A DNA stretch of 13,838 nucleotides from an uncultured Rikenellaceae bacterium (GCA_947054185.1 CAMRVW010000042.1:1-13838), one strand, 5' to 3'; shown: positions 6,953-13,838, numbered from the stretch's first letter. The notes: generated by a model from the sequence alone, not told the origin. Program-made: numbers and translations.

Positions 6953-9900
6953 TCACACCTTGGCCACTGCCACTTTCACCTCCACATCGTTGATGGCAAC
7001 CATCTTGGCATCATCACCGGCAGAGGCGGCAACCACAACCTCCACGGCAAGCGTCTGCGAACCGATATATGAGGCATAGGCCTTTATCGCATCGTCCAGG
7101 TCGGGGGCAGACTCGAACGTAACCTTTATCTTGTCGGTAACCTCCAGGCCCGACTCCTTGCGTATGTTCTGTATGCGGTTGACAGCCTCGCGCGCGATAC
7201 CCTCGGCCCTGAGCTCGTCGGTGACGGTGACATCGAGGGCCACCGTCAGCCTGCCTTCCGAGGCCACCAGCCAGCCGGGTATATCCTCTGATGTGATCTC
7301 GAAATCGCATGCCTCCAGCCGGTAATCGTTGCCACCGAGCGAAAGGGTGAAGAAGCCGTCGCGCTCCAGAGAGGCGATATCGTCCTGCGTGAAGCGGCCC
7401 ACTGCGGCACCGACCTCTTTCATGAGCGGGCCGAACTTGGGCCCCAGAGCCTTGAAATTGGGCTTGATGCGCTTGGTGAGCACACCGGCCGTGTCTGTTA
7501 TATATTCTATCTCTTTGACGTTGACCTCAGAGAGTATCAGCGGGCGCACCGCCTCTATCTTATCGCGCATGCCCGCCTCCATGATAGGTATCATCATCTT
7601 GCTGAGAGGCTGACGCACCTTTATGCTCACCTTGCGCCTTAGGGCCAGCACCATGGACGATATGCGTTGCGCCATGCTCATGCGCTCTTCCAAGGCTGCG
7701 TCTATGAGCGACTTATCGACCGTGGGGAATGGCGCCGTATGTACCGATCCGCAATCTTTGCCCTCCAACGAGTGGAGGTCGCAGAAGAGGCGCTCGGCCA
7801 TGAAGGGAGCGAAGGGTGCCAGAAGGCGGCTCACCGTCTCGAGGCAGGTGAAGAGCGTCTGATAGGCCGCGAGCTTGTCTTCAGTCATGCTGCCGCCCCA
7901 GAAGCGTTTGCGATTGAGGCGCACATACCAGTTGGAGAGGTTCTCACCCACGAAATCTATAATGGCGCGGGCGGCCGGAGTGGGATCGTAAGCCTCAAGC
8001 GAGCGTCCAACGTTGTTGACGAGGGTGCCCAGCAGCGACAGTATCCACCTGTCTATCTCGGGTCTCTTAGAGACGGGAACGCAAGGCTCGGCACCCGTGA
8101 AGCCGTCCACATTGGCATATAGGGCAAAGAAGCCGTATGTGTTATAGAGTGTGCCGAACATCTTGCGACGCATCTCATCGACGCCCTCGACGTCAAACTT
8201 AAGGTTGTCCCACGGCTGGGAGTTGCTTATCATATAGAGACGTACCGCATCGGCACCATACTTGCCTATCACCTCGAACGGGTCGACGGCATTACCGAGG
8301 CGCTTGCTCATCTTGTTGCCGTTTTTGTCGAGCACAAGACCGTTGGATATGATGTTCTTGAAGGCCACCGAGTCGAACAGCATGACGGCCAGGGCATGGA
8401 GCGTGAAGAACCAACCTCGCGTCTGGTCGACACCCTCGGCTATGAAGTCGGCGGGGAACATCTTGCCGAACCCGGCACCGCTTACCTCGAAGGGATAATG
8501 CTGCTGCGCGTAAGGCATGGCGCCCGAGTCGAACCACACGTCTATAAGGTCGCTCTCGCGTCTCATGGGCTCGTCCTTGGAGCTTACCAGCACAATGTCG
8601 TCGACATAGGGACGGTGCAGGTCGAAACTGTCATAGTTGGCTTTAGAGAAATCGCCCTCCTTGAAGCCCGCAAACGGATTTTGTGTCATGACACCCGCAG
8701 CCACCGCTTTCTCTATCTCGCCTTTGAGCTCGGCAACCGAACCGATACATTTGAGCTCGGAGTAATCTTCCGTGGCCCAGATAGGCAGCGGAGTGCCCCA
8801 GTAACGCGAACGCGACAGGTTCCAGTCGACAAGGTTTTCGAGCCACTTGCCGAAACGGCCCGAGCCGGTGGACAGAGGCTTCCAGTTGATGGTCTCGTTA
8901 AGCTCCAACAGCCTGTCTCGCAGGGCCGTGGTCTTGATGAACCACGAGTCGAGCGGGTAATAGAGCACCGGCTTGTCGGTACGCCAGCAGTGGGGATAGT
9001 TGTGGGTGTGCTTCTCTATCTTGAACACGCGGTTAGAGGCCTTGAGCATCACGCACATGTCTATGTCGAGCGTGGCGTCGTCCTCTTTGAGCGCGGCGTC
9101 GTAAGCATTCTTGACATAACGGCCCTCATACTCCTTATAAAGAGCCGTGTCGACATTGGCGCGCACAAAATCGTCGTCGAGGTCTGAGAGCAGGAAGAAC
9201 TTGCCTGTGCGATCGACCATGGGCACCTGCTTGCCGGCCTTGTCGACCAAGACCAACGGAGGTATGCCGGACTGCTTGGCAACCCTGTCGTCGTCGGCGC
9301 CGAAGGTGGGGGCTATGTGCACGATGCCGGTACCGTCTTCGGTGGTGACATAATCGCCGCCTATCACGCGGAAAGCGTCGCCCTCGGGCTTAACCCACGG
9401 CACCAGCTGCTCGTAACGTACGCCAACGAGCTCGCTGCCTTTATGCTCGCCAACCACACGGAAAGGTATGTTTTTGCCGCCACCGTCATAAGACGACATG
9501 TCAAGGCCTGCATTTTTATCGGGGAAATAGGCCGACAGCTGTTCTTTGGCCACTATCGCCGTCATAGGCTCGCCCGTGTAAGGATTGAACGAGGCCACCC
9601 GCAGATAGGTGATACCCGGGCCGACGGCAAGAGCGGTGTTTGACGGCAGGGTCCACGGTGTGGTGGTCCAGGCCAGGAAATAGAGACTGCCGTGCACATC
9701 CTCGAAGAGTTTCTCGCTTGCGGCATCGCGCACGACCTTGAACTGAGCCGTGCAGGTGGTGTCTTTGACATCGCGATAGCAACCCGGCTGGTTGAGCTCG
9801 TGGTTTGAAAGGCCCGTTCCGGCAGCCGGAGAATAGGGCTGTATGGTATATCCTTTATAGAGCAACCCTTTACCATACAGTTCTTTAAGCAACCACCACA

Positions 9901-10378
9901 GGGTCTCTATATATTTGTTGTCGTATGTTATATAGGGGTCGTCCATATCGACCCAATAGCCCATCATCTCGGTGAGATTACGCCACTGGGCCGTATATGC
10001 CATAACCTCGCTGCGGCAGGTTTTGTTATACTCCTCGATGCTTATCTTGGTGCCTATGTCCTCTTTGGTTATGCCCAATTTCTTTTCAACACCCAGCTCG
10101 ACGGGCAGTCCGTGAGTGTCCCAACCGGCCTTGCGGCGTACGCGAAAGCCGCTCTGAGTCTTATATCGGCATATAACGTCTTTGATGGTGCGGGCCATGA
10201 CATGGTGTATGCCGGGCATGCCGTTGGCAGAGGGGGGCCCCTCGAAGAAGATGAAGTCGGGAGCACCCTCGCGCAACTCCACACTCTTCTCGAACGTTCT
10301 GTTTCTTTTCCACAACGACAGTATATCGCTGCCTATGCCCGCCAGATCAAGACCTTTATATTCCGGAAACTTACTCAT
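6953..10378 (-). CDS. ileS: Isoleucyl-tRNA synthetase
   Basis: Charges tRNA-Ile with isoleucine in the cytoplasm. The 1141-residue protein is a complete class I synthetase. The nucleotide-binding motif appears as PPSANGMPGIHH (residues 48-59), GIHH in place of HIGH. The connective WDTHGLPVELGVE segment and the editing domain (LAWTTTPWTLPSNTAL) follow. The class I tryptophan motif region is DQTRGWFFTLHAL, and KMSKR is near residue 690 (GNKMSKRLGN). An anticodon-binding domain and a long C-terminal extension complete it. Length and motifs fit the type 2 (long, eukaryote/Bacteroidetes-like) group. The start is ATG 10378 (MSKFPEYKGL); an upstream frame extension of 18 residues is excluded because the promoter -7 box lies inside it. 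It is followed by the TraR/DksA gene, the order usual in Bacteroides. Confidence 0.98.
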   Translation of the reverse strand: MSKFPEYKGLDLAGIGSDILSLWKRNRTFEKSVELREGAPDFIFFEGPPSANGMPGIHHVMARTIKDVICRYKTQSGFRVRRKAGWDTHGLPVELGVEKKLGITKEDIGTKISIEEYNKTCRSEVMAYTAQWRNLTEMMGYWVDMDDPYITYDNKYIETLWWLLKELYGKGLLYKGYTIQPYSPAAGTGLSNHELNQPGCYRDVKDTTCTAQFKVVRDAASEKLFEDVHGSLYFLAWTTTPWTLPSNTALAVGPGITYLRVASFNPYTGEPMTAIVAKEQLSAYFPDKNAGLDMSSYDGGGKNIPFRVVGEHKGSELVGVRYEQLVPWVKPEGDAFRVIGGDYVTTEDGTGIVHIAPTFGADDDRVAKQSGIPPLVLVDKAGKQVPMVDRTGKFFLLSDLDDDFVRANVDTALYKEYEGRYVKNAYDAALKEDDATLDIDMCVMLKASNRVFKIEKHTHNYPHCWRTDKPVLYYPLDSWFIKTTALRDRLLELNETINWKPLSTGSGRFGKWLENLVDWNLSRSRYWGTPLPIWATEDYSELKCIGSVAELKGEIEKAVAAGVMTQNPFAGFKEGDFSKANYDSFDLHRPYVDDIVLVSSKDEPMRRESDLIDVWFDSGAMPYAQQHYPFEVSGAGFGKMFPADFIAEGVDQTRGWFFTLHALAVMLFDSVAFKNIISNGLVLDKNGNKMSKRLGNAVDPFEVIGKYGADAVRLYMISNSQPWDNLKFDVEGVDEMRRKMFGTLYNTYGFFALYANVDGFTGAEPCVPVSKRPEIDRWILSLLGTLVNNVGRSLEAYDPTPAARAIIDFVGENLSNWYVRLNRKRFWGGSMTEDKLAAYQTLFTCLETVSRLLAPFAPFMAERLFCDLHSLEGKDCGSVHTAPFPTVDKSLIDAALEERMSMAQRISSMVLALRRKVSIKVRQPLSKMMIPIMEAGMRDKIEAVRPLILSEVNVKEIEYITDTAGVLTKRIKPNFKALGPKFGPLMKEVGAAVGRFTQDDIASLERDGFFTLSLGGNDYRLEACDFEITSEDIPGWLVASEGRLTVALDVTVTDELRAEGIAREAVNRIQNIRKESGLEVTDKIKVTFESAPDLDDAIKAYASYIGSQTLAVEVVVAASAGDDAKMVAINDVEVKVAVAKV

Positions 10379-10398
10379 ATTCTTTATTATTTTATCTG

Positions 10399-10406
10399 CA
10401 AAGTTA
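10399..10406 (-). promoter_or_regulatory. Predicted ileS -7 promoter box
   Basis: Minus-strand TAACTTTG is a perfect TAnnTTTG match whose 3' end lies 20 nt before the ileS ATG. A -33 candidate (minus-strand TTGG near 10426-10429) is only a partial match. Confidence 0.6.
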
Positions 10407-10539
10407 TGAAAAAAAAGGTTTTCGCCAATCATTTATTCCTTCAAGAAAATAAATTTAGGATGGAAGATGTCGCCGTGCGGTTTTGGGGAGGGGTTTGGGG
10501 AAGGGAGCAAATGCAAGCAATGGTTACTTTGATGATATT

Positions 10540-10838
10540 CGGCTTATTCGCATCTTGGCGGCACCTTAGATACTTCCGCTATCGTTTATTTCGTATCGTT
10601 GGCTGTCGGTCTTAGATACTCTCGCTCGGCAAAACCAAACTATCGTTTGCTTTTGCTCTCGCTTAATCGTACTTTGACCTGGCGGTCTTAGATACTCTCG
10701 CTCGGCAAAATCAAACTATCGTTTGCTTTTGCCCTCGCTTAATCGTACTTTGACCTGGCGGTCTTAGATACTCTCGCTCGGCAAAATCAAACTATCGTTT
10801 GCTTTTGCCCTCGCTTAATCGTATCTTTGTCACAAAAC
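10540..10838 (+). repeat. Left array of 76-bp palindromic promoter repeats
   Basis: Three near-identical tandem units start at 10611, 10687 and 10763 (period exactly 76). They are preceded by a shortened copy (10565-10610) and a degenerate end of another (about 10540-10563). Each full unit starts CTTAGATACTCTCGCTCGG, then holds a 12-bp imperfect hairpin (GCAAAA.CAAAC, loop TATC, GTTTGCTTTTGC) and ends CGCTTAATCGTA. A TTTG at the right arm lies 20 nt before a -7-like box in each unit: TACTTTGA in units 1 and 2 (one base short of the consensus) and a perfect TATCTTTG in unit 3. The family is the same as that of the array at 13398-13750, in opposite orientation. Confidence 0.9.
10798..10829 (+). 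promoter_or_regulatory. Repeat-borne promoter of the transposase-fragment gene
   Basis: TTTG (10798-10801), 20-nt spacer, TATCTTTG (10822-10829): a perfect Bacteroidetes promoter. The -33 box is in the hairpin arm of the last repeat unit and the -7 box is at its edge. The expected start near 10836 leaves a leader of about 15 nt before ATG 10851. Confidence 0.6.
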
Positions 10839-10850
10839 GCATTTAAGGTT

Positions 10851-11306
10851 ATGATAAAATCAAGTGGCACGGCACAATCGTTATTCGTCTCGCTCGACGA
10901 CATGTTAAACCAGCGTCACGTATTGTACAGATTGGCGCAAAAAACTGACTGGCAGAGATTTGACAACATGTTCACCCCGTTGTATTGTCATAACAACGGC
11001 CGGCCGGGCAAACCCATACGCCTGATGTGCGGGCTGTTGATGCTCAAGATATTACGTAAGATATCAGACGAGGTTGTGGTGGAACAATGGAGCGAAAACG
11101 CCTATTTCCAATACTTCTGCGGCATGAATGAGTTCGTGCCCGCCTTTCCGTGCAACGCCTCCGAGCTGGTGCACTTCCGTAAGCGCATAGGTCAGGAAGG
11201 ACTCGACGCCATAGCCCAAGAGTGCGCCCGCCTTACAGAAGAGGAGAAACGCGCCGCCGAAGAGAAAGAGGCTGAAAAACAAAAGCAACAAGAGGAGGGG
11301 CAATAG
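10851..11306 (+). CDS. IS5-type transposase N-terminal domain protein (truncated, possibly domesticated)
   Basis: A 151-residue protein matching the N-terminal DNA-binding part (DUF772 type) of IS5-family transposases. Visible hallmarks are QSLFVSLDDMLN, LAQKTDWQRFDNMFTPLY, GRPGKPIRLMCGLLMLKILRKISDEVVVEQW, NAYFQYFCG and LVHFRKRIGQEG. Family members continue for some 300 further residues with the DDE catalytic domain; here the frame ends in a highly charged tail (ARLTEEEKRAAEEKEAEKQK) and a stop, and no catalytic part is found downstream. It cannot transpose by itself. It has its own promoter, ATG and terminator and no internal damage, so it may be a kept DNA-binding protein rather than a random remnant. 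An in-frame TTG at 10827 would extend it, but that codon lies inside the -7 box. No terminal inverted repeats of an insertion sequence were recognised around it. Confidence 0.65.
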   Translation: MIKSSGTAQSLFVSLDDMLNQRHVLYRLAQKTDWQRFDNMFTPLYCHNNGRPGKPIRLMCGLLMLKILRKISDEVVVEQWSENAYFQYFCGMNEFVPAFPCNASELVHFRKRIGQEGLDAIAQECARLTEEEKRAAEEKEAEKQKQQEEGQ

Positions 11307-11323
11307 GCACCCACCCCTTCAGG

Positions 11324-11376
11324 ATAGATGCTGGCTTTCGGTATGTCGCGACATACAGAAAGCCAGCATCTATTTA
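11324..11376 (+). terminator. Long hairpin terminator after the transposase-fragment gene
   Basis: A perfect 16-bp stem (11324-11339 with 11358-11373) is topped, after a single G/A mismatch, by a 16-nt perfect palindrome (11341-11356). A short T-run (TATTTAAAAA) follows on the + strand. It begins 18 nt after the stop codon. Nothing comparable follows the stem on the - strand, so it should end rightward transcription; converging glsB transcripts would run through it. Confidence 0.75.
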
Positions 11377-11629
11377 AAAATCAACACAATCACGCCTAAC
11401 ATCGGAAAACAAAGGCACATGTCCCCAATGCTGTGCGGCAATCCGACAGCCATCTATCCGCAGGGACTTAACGAAGGTGCAAAACCGCCGCGAATACCTT
11501 TGCGTCCAACGACTTGCCAAACAAAACAACAGAGTATCCCAAGCCTCGACATATTACATACAGCCGCATTAACAGCCAGGGCAAAATAAGGCGCCCAATA
11601 TTCCACAGGCATCAGACAGACACCTGACA
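11377..11629. other. Non-coding gap between convergent genes, with an orphan -7 box
   Basis: No gene is seen. On the + strand TACCTTTG (11495-11502) is a perfect -7 match, but there is no TTTG box at the right distance and no ATG follows before the antisense of glsB. It may be a relic promoter or mark a small RNA. No terminator for glsB was recognised here. Confidence 0.35.
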
Positions 11630-12532
11630 TTATGGCAGATAACGGTCTTTCTTTGACTGGTGTATATCGGCGATGGTTATCAGTATGCCCGTCTCGAACA
11701 CCTCGCCGAAGTCGGGATTGACAACAGTGCCAAACACCTTCATGGTTGACGATAGGTTCATGTAAGCGTTTATCATGGGTGGTATGGCCACGCCGTGCGA
11801 ACGTAACTGCTGGGTCAGTATCTTGTGGTCGGCGGCGTAATCGTCACCTGTGAATATCTGCTCCATGGCTGCGGTGTCCCACTCGGTGGGCAGAGGGTGT
11901 CTGGGCAGCACCAGACCATCGGTGTCATGGAAATATTTGTCGAGAAAGTAATGGAGCTTCTTTCTGGCTTCGGCATCGTAATTGGCATACATGGTAACCT
12001 TGCCTAGGAAATACTTCATCTCGGGGAAAGCCACCACCAGCGCGCCGAGGCCGTCCCACAGATTGTCGAGGGCATAAAGCGACTTGATGCCGCCACGCCG
12101 CCCCTGATAACGAGGCTGCACGAACGATCGACCCAGCTCTATGAGGCAGGGCAGATAGTCGGCCCTGAACCTGTCGGTGAAGTCGAAATAGTGCTCGGTC
12201 GATATGTTGGTCGGGTGGGAGGTGTCGGAGACGATATAACGGTAACCGCCTATTATCTCGGCTGCGTCGGGGTCCCACACTATGAGCTGACGATAGCCCT
12301 CGGGGGCCAGGTCGTCGACGTCTATGTCTAAAGATTTACCGGTACCGCCACCGGCATCACGAAAGGCCTCCTCGCGCAGACGTCCTATCTCACGCATCAG
12401 AGAGGGCGAGTCGGCCGCAGTTATAACATATATCTCATTACCACCGTTTCGAGTGCGGCGTATCATTTTGTCTTCGGTAAGTTCTGCAAGCAAAAGCCGC
12501 CTGTCAACGGGATCTATTATCCGTTCTTCCAT
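11630..12532 (-). CDS. glsB: GNAT-fold N-acyltransferase, GlsB-type (glycine lipid synthesis)
   Basis: A 300-residue OlsB/hemolysin-like acyltransferase of the GNAT fold. In Bacteroides thetaiotaomicron GlsB attaches a 3-hydroxy fatty acid to the amino group of glycine, the first step to glycine lipids and the related glycyl-serine (flavo)lipids. Conserved stretches include MREIGRLREEAFRDAGGGTG (residues 46-65), YRQLIVWDPDAAEIIGGYRY, IELGRSFVQPRYQ, LYALDNLWDGLGAL, GKVTMY and IPPMINAYMNLSSTMKVFGT. The pairing with the O-acyltransferase gene just upstream (48 nt gap, no promoter seen between) is the same as in Bacteroides. No signal peptide is evident; the product probably works at the inner face of the membrane. 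ATG 12532 is the only sensible start. The assignment rests on family memory and context, not on a search. Confidence 0.85.
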   Translation of the reverse strand: MEERIIDPVDRRLLLAELTEDKMIRRTRNGGNEIYVITAADSPSLMREIGRLREEAFRDAGGGTGKSLDIDVDDLAPEGYRQLIVWDPDAAEIIGGYRYIVSDTSHPTNISTEHYFDFTDRFRADYLPCLIELGRSFVQPRYQGRRGGIKSLYALDNLWDGLGALVVAFPEMKYFLGKVTMYANYDAEARKKLHYFLDKYFHDTDGLVLPRHPLPTEWDTAAMEQIFTGDDYAADHKILTQQLRSHGVAIPPMINAYMNLSSTMKVFGTVVNPDFGEVFETGILITIADIHQSKKDRYLP

Positions 12533-12580
12533 AGAATCAAGTTGCGATTGAGCGTCTAAGATAATCCTTTTAGCTTAACT

Positions 12581-13375
12581 TCACAAATCATAGCACATTT
12601 TTTTGAGCTCCGCCGCCTCAGAGGCCGCATGCCGACCACCTTTGAGAGAGTCATGAGGCACAGGCTTGCCGAAACGCAGGTTTATGGCGGACCCCCTCTT
12701 GCCGAAAAGCTCTCCCGGCAGGAGCACCAACTCAAGGTTTACGCCTATGCCCAACCTCTTGCGCAGTGAGGCCGCACGGTAAAAACGGGGCGAGTTGACC
12801 GCATCGACAAATGTCGGCACAATGTCGCGACCGCTCTCAACGGCCTTCTGAACGAAGTTTTTCTTCCACTCCATATCGCGAATGACACCGTCTATGCGAC
12901 GGGAGCACAGACCCGCGGGGAAGTATATAACCGGCAGGTCGGAAGCAAAAAGCTCGTTGTACATCTTGTAATAGTCCTGATTTTGCGAGCCGTACTTGTT
13001 GACAGGCGTGAATATCGACCTGAGGGGGTCGAGCTTCATGAGCACGTCGTTGACAACAAGCCTCACATCGCCGAACCGCCGGGCCACCGCCTCGGCCAGC
13101 ACGAAAGCATCGAGCCCGCCCAGAGGATGGTTGGCCGCAAAGATGTAACGTCCGTCGGGAATGTCGTCAAGACCGCTCCACGAACGGCTGATGCCGAAGT
13201 CGTCGAGCACGGCAGTGATGAACGCCACCCCCTCGAGATGACCGAAACGGGCAAGGACATCGTTAATCTCATCCTCGTGTATGATGCGCGCCAACGCCTT
13301 TATCACAAAGCCGGGCAAGCGGCGATAAAGACGCTCGTTCTTGTCGCGTATGACCTTGGATAGATCTATCTTCAT
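12581..13375 (-). CDS. glsA: PlsC-type lysolipid O-acyltransferase, GlsA-type (glycine lipid synthesis)
   Basis: A 264-residue acyltransferase of the LPLAT/PlsC superfamily. In Bacteroides GlsA adds a second fatty acid to the 3-hydroxyl of N-acyl-glycine made by GlsB. The catalytic block is AANHPLGGLD (residues 80-89), where the His and Asp are separated by five rather than the usual four residues. The second block is NKYGSQNQ, and the substrate-binding block is YFPAGLCSRR (151-160), replacing the usual FPEG. These variants are shared by the hemolysin-linked LPLAT subgroup. It is the first gene of a two-gene operon with glsB. Its start codon lies about 16 nt downstream of the expected transcription start of a promoter made by the first unit of the repeat array, so repeat-driven expression is likely. 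Confidence 0.85.
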   Translation of the reverse strand: MKIDLSKVIRDKNERLYRRLPGFVIKALARIIHEDEINDVLARFGHLEGVAFITAVLDDFGISRSWSGLDDIPDGRYIFAANHPLGGLDAFVLAEAVARRFGDVRLVVNDVLMKLDPLRSIFTPVNKYGSQNQDYYKMYNELFASDLPVIYFPAGLCSRRIDGVIRDMEWKKNFVQKAVESGRDIVPTFVDAVNSPRFYRAASLRKRLGIGVNLELVLLPGELFGKRGSAINLRFGKPVPHDSLKGGRHAASEAAELKKMCYDL

Positions 13376-13397
13376 TATATTGTCATGAGTTTGGGTG

Positions 13398-13429
13398 CAA
13401 AGATACGAATAAGCCGAGAGGCGAGCAAA
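13398..13429 (-). promoter_or_regulatory. Repeat-borne promoter of the glsA-glsB operon
   Basis: On the - strand, TTTG (13426-13429), exactly 20 nt, then TATCTTTG (13398-13405): a perfect Bacteroidetes promoter, lying wholly within the first unit of the right array. Its -7 box ends 22 nt before the glsA ATG at 13375. Confidence 0.7.
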
Positions 13430-13752
13430 TTTATTTGCTTGCCCGAGGCGGAGTATCTAAGGCGAAGCCAAAGATACGACTAAGCGAGAGCAAAAGCAAA
13501 CGATCGTTTGTTTTTGCCGAGCGGGAGTATATTAAGACTGCCAAGTCAAAGATACGAATAAGCCGAGAGGCAAACAAATTTTATTTGCTTGCCCGAGGCG
13601 GAGTATCTAAAACCGCCAGGTTAAAGATACGAATAAGCCGAGAGGCAAACAAATTTTATTTGCTTGCCCGAGGCGGAGTATCTAAGGCGTCAGCCAACGA
13701 TACGAATAAGAGAGTGCAAAAGCAAACCGCCTGTCTTTGCCTTCGCGGTTAT
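13398..13752 (-). repeat. Right array of 71-78 bp palindromic promoter repeats
   Basis: Five tandem units start at 13398, 13469, 13547, 13622 and 13695. On the + strand each begins CAAAGATACGA.TAAGC, passes through a palindromic core and a CCGAG.CGGAG block, and ends GTATCTAA; the fifth is degenerate. Two core types occur: one with GCAAACAAAT...ATTTGCTTGC (units 1, 3, 4) and one with GCAAAAGCAAACGATCG (unit 2 and, decayed, unit 5). The second type is the one found in the left array. All five keep a - strand TTTG exactly 20 nt from the -7 position. The -7 box is perfect in units 1-3 (TATCTTTG), TATCTTTA in unit 4 and TATCGTTG in unit 5. Open frames through the array are by-products of the repeats. 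Confidence 0.9.
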
Positions 13753-13784
13753 GATTGCCGTAACTGCCGTTTTGATTTACTGAA

Positions 13785-13838
13785 ACTGCCTCCGGCGGCC
13801 CTTCCGGGGGAGGGGTCACAGACCCCGTTTTGATATTT
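13785..13838 (+). other. Terminator-like hairpin at the window end
   Basis: GGGGTC-ACA-GACCCC (13812-13826) forms a perfect 6-bp hairpin followed by GTTTTG, next to a CCTCC...GGAGG inverted pair (from about 13789). It lies beyond the repeat array, and no gene in the window uses it. It may be a terminator for a gene to the right on the - strand or the start of another repeat family. Confidence 0.35.

Noticed and set aside
8396..9187. 263-residue open frame antisense to ileS
   Set aside because: A shadow of the ileS codon pattern; no recognisable protein features or promoter.
10540..10838. CRISPR array
   Set aside because: Units of 76 bp abut each other with the whole unit repeated; there are no unique spacers and no cas genes nearby.
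10851..13397. Complete insertion sequence or composite transposon carrying glsA-glsB
   Set aside because: The transposase lacks its catalytic domain, the flanking arrays are multi-unit repeats rather than terminal inverted repeats, and no target-site duplication was seen.
13435..13833. Open frame of 132 codons in the right repeat array
   Set aside because: Its protein repeats (ARGGVSK, SREANKF) are simply the translated DNA repeat units, and it has no start signal.

Overview
The window reads as chromosomal DNA of a Bacteroidales bacterium, probably Muribaculaceae or a near relative. Four things support this. Promoters have the Bacteroidetes form (TTTG, about 20 nt, then TAnnTTTG). The DksA/TraR protein has the single-cysteine form. 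The isoleucyl-tRNA synthetase has the variant GIHH signature. A linked acyltransferase pair matches the GlsA/GlsB glycine-lipid enzymes. The family-level placement is inference.

Left part (1-4379, + strand): rpoN (sigma-54) with its own promoter and a strong terminator; a family 2 glycosyltransferase, also followed by a terminator; then rex, the NADH/NAD+ sensing repressor, whose reading frame overlaps a RibF-type FAD synthetase gene. The RibF-type protein keeps the adenylyltransferase domain but has lost most of the riboflavin kinase domain. An inverted repeat lies across the presumed transcription start of rex and may be its own operator.

Middle (4420-10378, - strand): a MOP-type polysaccharide flippase; a 410-bp non-coding stretch with recurring short motifs, ending in an intrinsic terminator, at the place where lspA would be expected after dksA; a TraR/DksA regulator; and a full-length ileS.

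Right part (10433-13838): two arrays of 71-78 bp palindromic repeats in opposite orientation, at about 10540-10838 and 13398-13750. Between them lie a short gene made of only the N-terminal part of an IS5-type transposase (+ strand) and the two-gene operon glsA-glsB (- strand). Repeat units carry a Bacteroidetes-type promoter (TTTG-N20-TATCTTTG), and both arrays point inward. The unit nearest each gene has a perfect promoter, while outer units carry damaged -7 boxes. This suggests a repeat family acting as a portable, multi-copy promoter, here apparently driving membrane glycine-lipid synthesis and a possibly domesticated transposase fragment. It is the most unusual feature of the window.
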